From Lysinibacillus fusiformis (GTDB taxonomy: Bacteria; Bacillota; Bacilli; Bacillales_A; Planococcaceae), in contig NZ_CP070490.1 of NCBI RefSeq assembly GCF_016925635.1, positions 2,114,001 to 2,178,000 on the forward strand: DNA of 64,000 nucleotides, written 5' to 3'. Under the pieces are notes generated by a model. That model was not told the DNA's origin and made no database searches. It saw only the letters and a program-made list of their open reading frames with translations. The translations under genes were made by a program, and so were the position numbers. This document shows positions 34,870 to 43,979 of the stretch, one piece after another. Numbering within the stretch: the first letter of the stretch is position 1; the number at the start of each line of letters is the position of its first letter.

Positions 34870-35854
34870 GCAATACATTATTGGGGTCGATGGTGGCGGG
34901 ACGAGGACTCGTGCAGTGATTGGGACAAGAAAAGGGGAAGTGCTGGCCTTTGTTGAAGGAGCCGGAACGAATATGAAATCAACGCCACCAGACGAGGTAA
35001 GGCTACAAATCATTCAGCTACTTGCTCAGTTACTACAAAAGATAGATGCAACAAAGAATGATATTTCTGCGGTGTTCTTATGCGTGGCAGGGGGCGATCG
35101 CCAGGTAGATAAAGAACGCTGGGAGCAATGGATTAGCTTTCTTTTCCCTGCTAGCGCCTTTAAGATAACCATCACCAATGATGCGGTAGCGGGGCTTACT
35201 AGCGGTACATTTACACAGCAAGGGCTCGTTGTGATAGCAGGAACGGGTTCTATCGTATATGCTGTCGGAAAAAATTATCAAGCTAGTCGTGTTGGAGGAT
35301 GGGGTTATTTATTAGGCGATGAGGGCAGTGGGTACTATATTGGGCAAGAGGCATTGCGATTTATTACGCGACATTATGATGCTTTTGGCGTGAATGAGGA
35401 TCTATTTACAGCGACTATTTTAAATCAGCTAGCATTAAAAAATCCTACTGAAATTATTACGCATGTTTATGAGCATTTACAGCCGCGTGTACTCATAGCC
35501 TCCTTAGCTCGAGTGGTGTTACGTTTAGCCGAACAAAATAATGATAGGGCAAAGAAAATTATTGGGCAGGCTGCTCATCATTTAGTTCAATTCATCCAAA
35601 TAATGTTGAAAAAAGAGCCGCAGCTAAAAGGTTACCCTATTGTCCTATGTGGAGGTTTGTTCGAAAATTTATATTTTGTTCAATGCTTTCGAGAAAAATT
35701 ACACCTCGCTACAATACCTAATCGACTCATACAACCAGAGGTGCCACCTGTTATAGGAGCTTTCGTTAATGGACTTCTCAGTGAAGGAATTCCAATAACA
35801 GAGGCTTTACAACGAACGGTAAAAGAAACTTGGATGAGCATCCATGAAAAATAG
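34856..35854 (+). CDS. BadF-type amino-sugar kinase (MurK/NagK-like)
   Basis: 332 residues from GTG 34856. An ASKHA fold: IGVDGGGTRTRAVIG (phosphate 1), TNDAVAGLTSG, VVIAGTGSIVYA (phosphate 2) and the kinase motif VGGWGYLLGDEGSGYYIG. Relatives phosphorylate GlcNAc and/or MurNAc with ATP. Placed just before murQ, it would give MurNAc-6-phosphate from sugar imported unphosphorylated by the ABC transporter. Clostridial MurK is the model. Confidence 0.9.
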   Translation: MPLNRQYIIGVDGGGTRTRAVIGTRKGEVLAFVEGAGTNMKSTPPDEVRLQIIQLLAQLLQKIDATKNDISAVFLCVAGGDRQVDKERWEQWISFLFPASAFKITITNDAVAGLTSGTFTQQGLVVIAGTGSIVYAVGKNYQASRVGGWGYLLGDEGSGYYIGQEALRFITRHYDAFGVNEDLFTATILNQLALKNPTEIITHVYEHLQPRVLIASLARVVLRLAEQNNDRAKKIIGQAAHHLVQFIQIMLKKEPQLKGYPIVLCGGLFENLYFVQCFREKLHLATIPNRLIQPEVPPVIGAFVNGLLSEGIPITEALQRTVKETWMSIHEK

Positions 35855-35875
35855 CGTGGGAGGGATTTGATTTCA

Positions 35876-36781
35876 ATGGAAAGAATGACAAAACTGACGA
35901 CTGAAGGCTATCATCCAGATACGACAAGTCTAGATTTGATGTCCACTAGTGAAATTGTAAAGCTGATGAATGAAGAGGATAAAAAAGTACCGTTAGCCAT
36001 AGCAAAGGTTTTACCTGAAATCGAACAAGCTATTACAGCTGTTGTGCATGCGTTAAAGAATGGCGGTAGATTATTTTATGTAGGTGCAGGGACGAGTGGT
36101 CGAATTGGTTTGCTAGATGCAGTAGAATGTCCACCTACATTTAGTACGTCACCAAAGCTTGTCCAGGCAATATTGGCTGGAGGGGCAGATGCAGTGATGA
36201 TCGCCATAGAAGGTGCAGAAGATGATCTTTCATTAGGAGAGGTTGAACTACAGAAACAACAGCTAACAAACCGTGATGTAGTGATAGGGATTGCAGCAAG
36301 TGGGCGAACACCTTTTGTCAAAGGGGCATTAATTTATGCTCAACAATTAGGGGCGAAAACAATCAGCTTAGTCAGCAACGCTCATTCTGTCATTAGTCAG
36401 CATGCAGATATTGCAATAGAGGTGATTACAGGACCTGAAATTTTAACAGGTTCTACAAGACTAAAGGCTGCCACAGCTCATAAACAAATATTAAATATGA
36501 TTACAACGACAACCATGATTAAGCTTGGAAAAGTCTATAAAAATTTAATGGTGGACGTTCATGCTAGTAACTTTAAATTGCGAGAGCGAGCCAAACAAAT
36601 TGTCTGTGAAGTGACGGGTGTTTCTTATAGTCAGGCTGAAAGTGTTTTAGAACAAACTAATTTTCAAGTAAAACTCGCCATTGTGCTGTTACTGACAAAT
36701 ACAACAATAGAAGAAGCGGCAGAATTACTGGCTCAATCCGAAGGGCATGTACGTAGAGCAGTAGAATTAAAAAAGTATTGA
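35876..36781 (+). CDS. murQ: N-acetylmuramic acid 6-phosphate etherase
   Basis: About 301 residues. ATG 35876 has GGGAGGG 11 nt upstream; a TTG at 35867 is too close to it. The SIS fold shows RLFYVGAGTSGRIGLLDAVECPPTF and GIAASGRTPFV, with GPEILTGSTRLKAATAHKQ, all hallmarks of MurQ. It cleaves the lactyl ether of MurNAc-6-P to give GlcNAc-6-P and D-lactate. A C-terminal UBA-like helix pair closes it, as in the family. Confidence 0.96.
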   Translation: MERMTKLTTEGYHPDTTSLDLMSTSEIVKLMNEEDKKVPLAIAKVLPEIEQAITAVVHALKNGGRLFYVGAGTSGRIGLLDAVECPPTFSTSPKLVQAILAGGADAVMIAIEGAEDDLSLGEVELQKQQLTNRDVVIGIAASGRTPFVKGALIYAQQLGAKTISLVSNAHSVISQHADIAIEVITGPEILTGSTRLKAATAHKQILNMITTTTMIKLGKVYKNLMVDVHASNFKLRERAKQIVCEVTGVSYSQAESVLEQTNFQVKLAIVLLLTNTTIEEAAELLAQSEGHVRRAVELKKY

Positions 36782-36832
36782 TAACAGAGATGAATGGAAG
36801 ACCTTCTTTTAACTAGGGATGGGGATAGAAAA

Positions 36833-37714
36833 ATGGAAAAAATAAATGCTGGCTTAATTATGCTCGCAGAAATGCGAAAAAAGCTACCACCTTCGGAAAA
36901 AAAGGTAGCAAGCTATATTTTAGAGAATCCAACACAGGCGATTAAAATGACTGCGGTTGAGTTGGGAGAAGCTAGTCATACAAGTAGTGCCGCGGTTATT
37001 CGGCTGTGTAAATCGTTAAATTTTAGTGGTGTTCAAGAGCTGAAATTGCGTATTGCTGGTGATTTACAACATGCTAAAACGGAAGATCGGGATATTGAGG
37101 CGAATGAAGCATTGCCATCGATTGTAGAGAAGGTGACGATGCAAAGTAGTGAAATTTTGACACAAACAGCTAATTTAATAGATATTGCTGAATTAGAGCG
37201 TGCCGTAACGGCCTTATCACAAGCCCGTAAAATTATATTTTTTGGAGTGGGTGCATCAGGTATAGCAGCAATGGATGCGGATCAAAAATTTTTACGAATC
37301 AATAAAAATAGTAGGGCATTTGTGGATTTGCATTTAGGAGCTACAGCCGTTGTCAATGCACAGAAAGGGGATGTGGTAGTAGGTATTTCCTTCTCTGGAG
37401 AAACGCATGAAGTGGCTAAAATCCTTGAAATAGCTAGCCAAACACCAGCCACTACAATTAGTTTAACGAGGTATGGAAGTTCACTTGTATCTAGCCTAGC
37501 AGACATTTGTTTATATGTATCTCCAAATGTTGAAGCAACCTTTAGAAGTGGTGCAACCTCCTCACGCCTTGCCCAGCTACTTGTCATTGATATTTTATTT
37601 ATGGGGGTCGTGACGAGTGCCTATGAGCAGACAATAAACTATTTAGATGAAACACGTTCAGTTATTCAAGGATTGCATAAAAAAGTGGCTAAACAAAAAA
37701 ATAAAATAAAGTAA
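36833..37714 (+). CDS. murR: RpiR-family regulator MurR
   Basis: About 293 residues. ATG 36833 has a GGGGAT site and matches the family start; ATG 36794 is possible. HTH_6 domain (KLPPSEKKVASYILENP, TSSAAVIRLCKSLNFSG) and a SIS domain (IIFFGVGASGIAAMD, VVGISFSGETHEVAKILE). MurR proteins bind MurNAc-6-P and repress murQ-linked operons; here it is the last gene and is probably autoregulated. Confidence 0.92.
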   Translation: MEKINAGLIMLAEMRKKLPPSEKKVASYILENPTQAIKMTAVELGEASHTSSAAVIRLCKSLNFSGVQELKLRIAGDLQHAKTEDRDIEANEALPSIVEKVTMQSSEILTQTANLIDIAELERAVTALSQARKIIFFGVGASGIAAMDADQKFLRINKNSRAFVDLHLGATAVVNAQKGDVVVGISFSGETHEVAKILEIASQTPATTISLTRYGSSLVSSLADICLYVSPNVEATFRSGATSSRLAQLLVIDILFMGVVTSAYEQTINYLDETRSVIQGLHKKVAKQKNKIK

Positions 37715-37757
37715 CGAAGACGATTCTATTAGCCATAGCATCGTCTTCGTTTTTTAT
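37715..37757 (+). terminator. Terminator of the MurNAc operon
   Basis: A perfect 10-bp stem CGAAGACGAT/ATCGTCTTCG followed by T6, directly after the murR stop codon. Confidence 0.95.
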
Positions 37758-37792
37758 CTTAATTCAGCAAAGCTTTTTGACGAGCCAGGTAC

Positions 37793-37820
37793 AAAAGGCT
37801 CCCTTCTTTCATGTGGGAGC
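37793..37820 (-). terminator. Terminator of the msmX gene
   Basis: GCTCCC/GGGAGC hairpin with a short T-run on the minus strand, 14 nt after the ATPase stop codon. Confidence 0.55.
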
Positions 37821-37833
37821 AATGCATGTTTTT

Positions 37834-38916
37834 TCAAAGACGCTCCTCTGTTTGAGGATTGAAAAAATGGATCTTTTCTTCCTTCATGACTAGGAAAACC
37901 TTATCGGATGGATGCAAATTGTTATCAGCCTGTACTCGTGCAATGAAATTTTGATTTGCTAAAGAACAATAGAGGTAAGTTTCTGCTCCTAGTAATTCTG
38001 CTACATCGATCGTTGCATTGAACCTATAAGGGGAAATAACATCAGTAATTTGTAAATCCTCAGGACGAATACCCATAACAATCTCTTTCCCTAAATAATT
38101 TTTTTCCTTTAACAATGGTAAGTATATGGATGGAATAGGGAAGCTTTGCTCACCTAACAGGATTTCCGTTTCTGTTAGACGACAATGGAAGAGATTCATG
38201 GATGGTGAACCAATAAAGCCTGCCACGAACATGTTATGTGGTGTATTGTATACTTCTTTAGGTGTCCCAATTTGTTGGATAAGTCCATCTTTCATCACTA
38301 CTAGACGAGTAGCCATTGTCATAGCCTCTGTTTGATCATGGGTGACATAAATCGTTGTCGTTTGAATTCGTTGATGGAGCTTCTGAATTTCTGCACGCAT
38401 TTGCACACGTAATTTTGCATCCAAATTCGAAAGAGGCTCATCCATTAAAAATACCTTAGCTTCTCTGACAATAGCTCGGCCAAGTGCTACACGCTGTCGT
38501 TGGCCACCAGATAGAGCTTTTGGCTTTCTTTTTAAATAATCCTCTAATCCTAAAATCTTAGCAGCTTCTTTAACGCGACGATCTATTTCCTTTTTATCGA
38601 CTTTTCGTAGCTTTAAGCTAAATGCCATATTATCATAAACTGTCATATGCGGATATAATGCATAGCTTTGGAATACCATTGCGATGCTACGATCTTTTGA
38701 TTCCACATCATTCATGAAGACATCGTCAATATATAGCTCTCCATTTGATATATCCTCTAAGCCAGCAATCATACGTAAAGTTGTTGTCTTACCACAGCCA
38801 GAAGGACCTACAAACACAATGAATTCTTTATCATGAATATGCAGATTAAAATCAGTTACGGCTTGTATATTTTTATCGTAAATCTTATAGATATGCTCTA
38901 ACCGTAATTCCGCCAT
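37834..38916 (-). CDS. msmX: Multi-sugar ABC importer ATPase
   Basis: About 360 residues from ATG 38916 (AAGGGGTG upstream). Walker A GPSGCGKTTTLRM, Q-loop VFQSYALYPHMTVYDN, signature ALSGGQRQRVALGRA, Walker B KVFLMDEPLSNLDAKLR and the H-loop THDQTEAM. The C-terminal ~120 residues form the MOP/TOBE regulatory domain typical of MsmX/UgpC. The preceding operon has two permeases and a binding protein but no ATPase, so this convergent gene probably powers it. Confidence 0.95.
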   Translation of the reverse strand: MAELRLEHIYKIYDKNIQAVTDFNLHIHDKEFIVFVGPSGCGKTTTLRMIAGLEDISNGELYIDDVFMNDVESKDRSIAMVFQSYALYPHMTVYDNMAFSLKLRKVDKKEIDRRVKEAAKILGLEDYLKRKPKALSGGQRQRVALGRAIVREAKVFLMDEPLSNLDAKLRVQMRAEIQKLHQRIQTTTIYVTHDQTEAMTMATRLVVMKDGLIQQIGTPKEVYNTPHNMFVAGFIGSPSMNLFHCRLTETEILLGEQSFPIPSIYLPLLKEKNYLGKEIVMGIRPEDLQITDVISPYRFNATIDVAELLGAETYLYCSLANQNFIARVQADNNLHPSDKVFLVMKEEKIHFFNPQTEERL

Positions 38917-39022
38917 ACACACTACACCCCTTTACAAGTCATATTTTCATTGTAAATGACTTTAGAGTAGAGTGATATGGAAAGCATGCACAGTATTGAG
39001 GTCATAAATTGTGCAGTTGGCC

Positions 39023-39883
39023 TTAAAGTGATTCTAAGAAAATAATTGCGAGATAAACTTCTAGTCGATGGGGAAATTGCCGAATATCCTTTTGCGTTAT
39101 TTGTTGAAATTTTTCTAAGCGATTTTGTAAGGTATTGCGATGCATATACATTTTTTTAGAGGCTAATGTAATGTTTCCCTCGTATTCAATCAATTTCTTG
39201 ATTGTATGGAGTAAATCTGGCTGAGAGGTGGCACTTTTTAGAATAGAGGAGATAAAAATCTCTTTCTCTTGATACGCTAGATGCTGCGTTACATATGGCA
39301 CTAAAAGCTCTTGCTGTGTGAGTACATGCTTTGGTGTATAAGTCCAAATGGATGGTAGAAGGTGAACATACCAGTTAAATCGTTCCTTGGTCGTGGTGAT
39401 GTCATGTATAACATCAGAAACAAAAATCCTAAAATGAACCTCTAAGTCCGCCATTATGGGATCAAGATAATGAGCCAAATTTAATAATTCATTGCTGTCG
39501 ATACATTCGATAATGACAAATAATTGTGGATGAAGCGATAGCAGTATAATATCCTTCCCCAGTAAAGCTTCGAAGACGGAACGCAATAATGTAGGTGCTG
39601 TAAAGTCTTTGTCAAATTGAAGAAATAACAAACGATGCATAGGAAGGACAGCTGGGGAAACGTCTGTTTTCCCTGTTAGATAATCAAGCCAAACTATATT
39701 GTAGTTATGCGACAAGTCAATGGGTCCTGAGAATATCCGCAATAACTCATATTCACTTTGTGTCATTGTGTGTATTGGAATTTCATAAAGCTGGTTGTCA
39801 AAATTAAACACATAGTTTCCATCAGTTTTACCTGAAAAGGGGCTTAATAATGGGAAACGTTGCTGTAATTTTTGAAGATCCAT
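39023..39883 (-). CDS. PucR-type HTH regulator
   Basis: About 286 residues from ATG 39883 (AAGGAG 8 nt upstream). The C-terminal HTH_30 domain has HTIKKLIEYEGNITLASKK and MHRNTLQNRLEKFQQIT. The N-terminal 200 residues have no recognised sensor. It lies beside msmX in the same direction, so it may sense sugar or nitrogen state and act on msmX; this is inference. CdaR/YesN-like regulators have the same DNA-binding half. Confidence 0.85.
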   Translation of the reverse strand: MDLQKLQQRFPLLSPFSGKTDGNYVFNFDNQLYEIPIHTMTQSEYELLRIFSGPIDLSHNYNIVWLDYLTGKTDVSPAVLPMHRLLFLQFDKDFTAPTLLRSVFEALLGKDIILLSLHPQLFVIIECIDSNELLNLAHYLDPIMADLEVHFRIFVSDVIHDITTTKERFNWYVHLLPSIWTYTPKHVLTQQELLVPYVTQHLAYQEKEIFISSILKSATSQPDLLHTIKKLIEYEGNITLASKKMYMHRNTLQNRLEKFQQITQKDIRQFPHRLEVYLAIIFLESL

Positions 39884-39968
39884 GCATGCCACTCCTTTAT
39901 TTGAATAGAAAGTAATAAGGTCAACTTACTATAATTATATGATGAAATGATTATAGTATTAATATAAA

Positions 39969-40018
39969 AACACGGATATTAGCGAGTATGACAATCATAC
40001 TTAGCTAATGTCCGTGTT
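39969..40018 (-). terminator. Terminator of the MMPL transporter gene
   Basis: Very long hairpin AACACGGA-ATTAGC...GCTAAT-TCCGTGTT with an inner AGTATG/CATACT stem; T5 follows on the minus strand. Confidence 0.9.
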
Positions 40019-40024
40019 ATCTAT

Positions 40025-42211
40025 TTAGGCATCTTTTTTAAATAACTTACCTGGCCAAAAAGCATATTTACCTAGTACTGTCGTGATAGCTGGCACAAGC
40101 AATGGTCTTACAATAAATGTATCGAGCAACACACCAATGGCTGTCACAACACCAAATTGAACAAGCACCTGAATTGGTAATGTTGCCAGCACAGCAAATG
40201 TACCTGCTAGGATGAGTCCAGCAGATGTAATAACGCTTCCTGTTCGGACAACACCTTCTTCTACAGCTGTTAAATGGTCAGTGGTTTTACGCTTTTTCCA
40301 AATTTCTGAGATCATAAAGATATTATAATCCTCTCCGAGAGCTACTAAGAATACGAAGGCATACAATGGAATAGCTCCAGAAATAGCCTCGGCTCCCATG
40401 ATGTGATGCAAGATTAACCATCCAGCGCCTAATGCTCCAAAGTAAGAAATAATAACAGTCGCTAATAAATAAACAGTTGCTGTAATAGAACGTAAATAAA
40501 CAAATAATAATACTGCAATTAAGGCAATCATGGTTGGCATGATCACTGTTTCGTCACGCTTAGTTATTTGCTGTGTATCGTATTGACTAGCTGTTTCCCC
40601 GCCAATCCAAACTTGTTTCTCAGCATGATTGAGACCTTTTGCCTCCAGCATTTTTATAACCTCTGTTTGTAGTTCTGGAATATGGGCTAATGATTCTTTC
40701 GCATAAGGATTGGCATTGAAAGTGAGTTCGTACAAGTGAATGGACTTATTTTTTTCGCCAATTTGTACATCTGCCACACTATCAATATAAGAGATAGCTT
40801 CAAGTTGTTGCTGTAAATTAATATCAGTACCTTTTGTATCTATTACTAATTGAACAGGTGCTAGCTCTCCAGGCGAAAAATTCTCTTCAATTAAAGTAAA
40901 TCCTTCTCTAGACGGCATATCTTTTGGGAAGGATGAAAGCAAATCAAACGTATATTGAATACGTGGAACAAATGCTGCCAATCCTCCAAGTAAGATAACA
41001 GTTACAGCAATTACGACCCAAGGTTTATGGGTAACAAAATGGCCGATTTTATGACTGACCTTATGTGAAGGCTTATGCTGTTTCTTGCCCTTTTTATTTG
41101 CCATTTCCTCCGTGCGTGGAGTGAAGGGGAAGAACGCTACACGACCAATAAGGACAAGAATAGCAGGTAGGACAACAAGTGCTGCGATTCCCATGACAAG
41201 CACGCCAAAGCTAAATGGCACGGCAAAGCGTTGAAATGCGCCATAATGGGCGAGACTAAGGGTAGCTAAACCTAAGACAACCGTTAGGGCACTCATTAAA
41301 ATAGCACCACCCGATTCTTTGATAGCTAGCTTCATAGCGACCGCCTTATCTTCAACATTAAAGAGTATTTCTCTATATTTAGAAATTAAAAATAAACAAT
41401 AGTCAGTACCTGCACCAAAAAGTAAAACAGTCATAATGGAGACTGCCTGTGAATCCTTATCTATCCATCCCTGATCAGCAAAAAAACCAAGTGTTGGACT
41501 AATTACACCATAGGCAAGCCCTACAACAATTAAAGGAATAATAGCTAGCAATGGAGAACGATAAATGATAATAAGTAGTACCAAAACGAGTAATACAGTT
41601 GCGATCAATAGCTTCACATCTGCTTGTGAAAATAAACTGACAGCATCAGTGGCAATCCCCACTGGTCCAGAATAGCGCACATGGAGTACATCACTAGATA
41701 ATTTCTCATCTAATTGTACTTGATAGCCTTCCATTATCTTTGTCAAATTATCTAAACTATCCTGTAGCATATCTGTAGCGACACCCTTTTCAAAAAATAC
41801 AGGTGTAACAATTGTTGTGCCATTTTTGGAAGCGGAAGCCATTAAAGCCTGCGGTGGCATTTGATCAAATGGTGGAACCATAGTTTGATGGGCTAAGGGC
41901 TTTGCTTGCAGCTCGCTGTAAACACCTTGTATGGCTGAAAAATCATCCGATGTTAAGCCGTTTTCACGATGCCAAACCAGCAATAGCGGTGTGCCAGCAT
42001 CATTAGGAAATTGCTCTGCAATAATTGCTGCTGCTTGCTCAGACATTTCAGTGTCAGGTAAGTTTTTGCCTGATTCACTTTCTATGCTATTGATTTGTGG
42101 CCAAGCAAACGATAATACAACTACTAATAACACCCAAAAAGCTAGTGCTAATAAACGTCCCTTTTTACTTGCAACCATTGAGCCCCATTGCTCAAGTGGA
42201 TGTTTTTTCAT
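40025..42211 (-). CDS. MMPL/RND-family exporter (YdfJ-like)
   Basis: About 728 residues from ATG 42211 behind GGAGG. Two six-helix repeats: TM1 plus an external loop (60-190), helices 2-6, a cytosolic basic segment (about 365-385, KKGKKQHKPSHKVSHK) and the second half. GAGTDYCLFLISKYRE and ALGEDYNIFMISEIWK are the proton-relay D/Y motifs of MMPL helices 4 and 10. Substrates in the family are lipids or drugs. It is divergent from a TetR gene that probably represses it. Confidence 0.93.
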   Translation of the reverse strand: MKKHPLEQWGSMVASKKGRLLALAFWVLLVVVLSFAWPQINSIESESGKNLPDTEMSEQAAAIIAEQFPNDAGTPLLLVWHRENGLTSDDFSAIQGVYSELQAKPLAHQTMVPPFDQMPPQALMASASKNGTTIVTPVFFEKGVATDMLQDSLDNLTKIMEGYQVQLDEKLSSDVLHVRYSGPVGIATDAVSLFSQADVKLLIATVLLVLVLLIIIYRSPLLAIIPLIVVGLAYGVISPTLGFFADQGWIDKDSQAVSIMTVLLFGAGTDYCLFLISKYREILFNVEDKAVAMKLAIKESGGAILMSALTVVLGLATLSLAHYGAFQRFAVPFSFGVLVMGIAALVVLPAILVLIGRVAFFPFTPRTEEMANKKGKKQHKPSHKVSHKIGHFVTHKPWVVIAVTVILLGGLAAFVPRIQYTFDLLSSFPKDMPSREGFTLIEENFSPGELAPVQLVIDTKGTDINLQQQLEAISYIDSVADVQIGEKNKSIHLYELTFNANPYAKESLAHIPELQTEVIKMLEAKGLNHAEKQVWIGGETASQYDTQQITKRDETVIMPTMIALIAVLLFVYLRSITATVYLLATVIISYFGALGAGWLILHHIMGAEAISGAIPLYAFVFLVALGEDYNIFMISEIWKKRKTTDHLTAVEEGVVRTGSVITSAGLILAGTFAVLATLPIQVLVQFGVVTAIGVLLDTFIVRPLLVPAITTVLGKYAFWPGKLFKKDA

Positions 42212-42334
42212 AAGAAGACCTCCATTCATGTAAGTGATTTAATTATATATACTAGAAGGTTAATTAATCAATCTATAAATATTAATATGTTATAATATGC
42301 GTAAAAAGAATGCTTAATTAAGGAGGCGAACTTG

Positions 42335-42955
42335 TTGAAACAATCACCGCGTGTTCTCGGGAGACCTCGCCATGATGAAAATGCGAAACCTACAAAAGAT
42401 ATTGTCCTTGAAACGGCCACAAGACTTTTTATTAAAGAAGGATACAAAAATATTTCGATGGATGATGTAGCAAAAGCTTGTAGCGTAACAAAGGCGACTA
42501 TCTATTACTATTACCCAACAAAAGGGGAATTATATACATCTGCTTTAATCGCGATGATGGATCGTATCAAGCTATCGATTCTACAAATTTTAGAGCAGCC
42601 TAAACCATTTAAAGAACGACTCGAACAGCTTGTTGAGGTTCATTTATCAGCCACTATCGATATTGATATGAAAAATTTTATGAAAGAGGCGACTATCAAT
42701 TTATCGGAATCACAGTTGAAACAAGTCCAAGCCTCCGAAAATGATATGTATCAAACAATAGAGCAGGCTATGCAAGTAGAGATGGAAAAGGGAACCATTC
42801 GAAAAGGAAATGCAAAGTTTTTCGCTCATAACTTTATGGCATTGATGACTGTAGGGTATTTTAAAGATGGCGATGGTAAAACTTTGCTAGGCTCAATAGA
42901 TGTGACGGCAAAGGAAGTAACAAATTTCTTCTGGCTTTCTGTTGAAAAACGTTAA
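42335..42955 (+). CDS. TetR-family repressor
   Basis: 206 residues; the second of two tandem TTG codons is taken (AAGGAGG 8 nt upstream). N-terminal arm GRPRHDENAKPTKD, then the HTH with ATRLFIKEGYKNISMDDVAK and VTKATIYYYYPTKGEL. The ligand domain is unspecific. It is divergent from the MMPL exporter; the 120-nt AT-rich gap holds a TATAAT -10. Confidence 0.92.
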   Translation: MKQSPRVLGRPRHDENAKPTKDIVLETATRLFIKEGYKNISMDDVAKACSVTKATIYYYYPTKGELYTSALIAMMDRIKLSILQILEQPKPFKERLEQLVEVHLSATIDIDMKNFMKEATINLSESQLKQVQASENDMYQTIEQAMQVEMEKGTIRKGNAKFFAHNFMALMTVGYFKDGDGKTLLGSIDVTAKEVTNFFWLSVEKR

Positions 42956-43149
42956 CACACAATAGGTTTGTAAAAGGAGCTATCTCATTTATTTGGGATA
43001 CTTCTTTTTTAGTGATGTAAGTCACAGACAATCAGAGCGATTCTTCATTATAGTGGGGGTGTGTCCTAGAAAGTAGTGGAACATCGTAAATCAATAATAG
43101 ACTATATTAACCCTAAAACTAGGGACAACAGAGTAATGGAGGAATGACA

Positions 43150-43446
43150 ATGACAATTATACCAATCCTAGCAATGCTAGAAGAAAAGACAAAACATATT
43201 GGTAAATTAGAGAGTATCGCTGGTGCAGATATTTTAAACATTCAATTGCGTGCAGGTGAAAAAATTCCTGAGCATCATGCGGACAATGAAGTGCTAATTA
43301 TTGTTCAATTTGGTGAAGTTCGCTTTATTGTTGAAGGTGTGGAGGAAATTTTAACACAAGATACAATTTTAACTTTAAAACCATCCGAAAAGCACAGCTT
43401 AGAAGCAATTACAGACGTTCGTGTTATTGTCATTAAATTAAAATAA
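43150..43446 (+). CDS. Small cupin-domain protein
   Basis: 98 residues from ATG 43150 (GGAGGA 6 nt upstream; ATG 43144 touches that site). A single cupin barrel: IQLRAGEKIPEHHADNEVLIIV (a metal-binding HH...E pattern) and LTLKPSEKHSLEAI. It probably binds a metal or small ligand. It is followed at once by a beheaded Crp/Fnr gene. Confidence 0.85.
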   Translation: MTIIPILAMLEEKTKHIGKLESIAGADILNIQLRAGEKIPEHHADNEVLIIVQFGEVRFIVEGVEEILTQDTILTLKPSEKHSLEAITDVRVIVIKLK

Positions 43447-43658
43447 AGAAAAGCTCCTATATTCTAAAATCTGCTTTGTTGGCCAAGAGTGACACATTTC
43501 TATTGACACTAACAAAAAAAGATTTAGCTTCCTTATTGAATACTACAAGAGAAACTTTAAGTCGTCGTTTATCTGTATTCCAAAAAGAAGGGTATATAGA
43601 GATGACAGGAAAAAGAATTATCATTAAAAATTATGATGCTTTGGAAAATTTATTATAG
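43447..43658 (+). pseudogene. Crp/Fnr-family regulator, C-terminal HTH only
   Basis: The frame reads SSYILKSALLAKSDTF, then LTLTKKDLASLLNTTRETLSRRLSVFQKEG, the winged-helix half of a Crp/Fnr regulator. Homology begins directly at the cupin stop codon and upstream of the apparent TTG start at 43476, which has no ribosome binding site. The N-terminal cyclic-nucleotide-type domain (about 140 residues) is missing. It is probably a deletion relic. Confidence 0.8.
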
Positions 43659-43710
43659 CAAGACAGTTAATAGTTGATAAAATCAATGAATTTTGAAAAG
43701 ATTGTCGAAA

Positions 43711-43730
43711 TTGTGATATAGCTCATTGAA
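43711..43730. promoter_or_regulatory. Rex-like half-conserved operator
   Basis: TTGTGA-n8-TTGAA: the left half matches the Rex consensus TTGTGAA, the right half only weakly. It overlaps the -35 of the ndh operon promoter. In B. subtilis Rex represses the yjlC-ndh operon. Confidence 0.35.
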
Positions 43731-43754
43731 ATAATGTACAAACAGTCTTATAAT
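43726..43754 (+). promoter_or_regulatory. Sigma-A promoter of the DUF1641-ndh operon
   Basis: TTGAAA and TATAAT with 17-nt spacing. The predicted start near 43761 leaves a leader of about 220 nt. Confidence 0.8.
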
Positions 43755-43794
43755 GAAGGTTGTAATGTCACCAAGACAAGATAAGGATGGTATT

Positions 43795-43896
43795 ATGATG
43801 CGCTTTTTGCGATTTAAAGTAAACATTGTAATAACAAGTCATACGAATCGCTATCCAGCCCTTGTGACTGGTGATTGTGTAAGATATACGCTGTAA
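43795..43896 (+). CDS. 33-codon leader ORF
   Basis: MMRFLRFKVNIVITSH to DCVRYTL, with an AAGGATGG site 6 nt upstream. It ends one base before a terminator hairpin. It could be a leader peptide or an independent small protein. No runs of a single regulatory amino acid are seen. Confidence 0.4.
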   Translation: MMRFLRFKVNIVITSHTNRYPALVTGDCVRYTL

Positions 43897-43897
43897 C

Positions 43898-43929
43898 GAC
43901 TGTTAAGTTTTACCTTAATGGTCTTTTTT
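43898..43929 (+). terminator. Leader terminator (attenuator candidate) before ndh operon
   Basis: A 10-bp stem GACTGTTAAG/CTTAATGGTC (two G-U pairs), 6-nt loop, then T6. It lies inside the transcribed leader, 50 nt before the DUF1641 start. Confidence 0.75.
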
Positions 43930-43979
43930 ACATGTAAGCAATAAAAAATAGTACTAGTGATGGCAAAGGAGAGTTCAAA

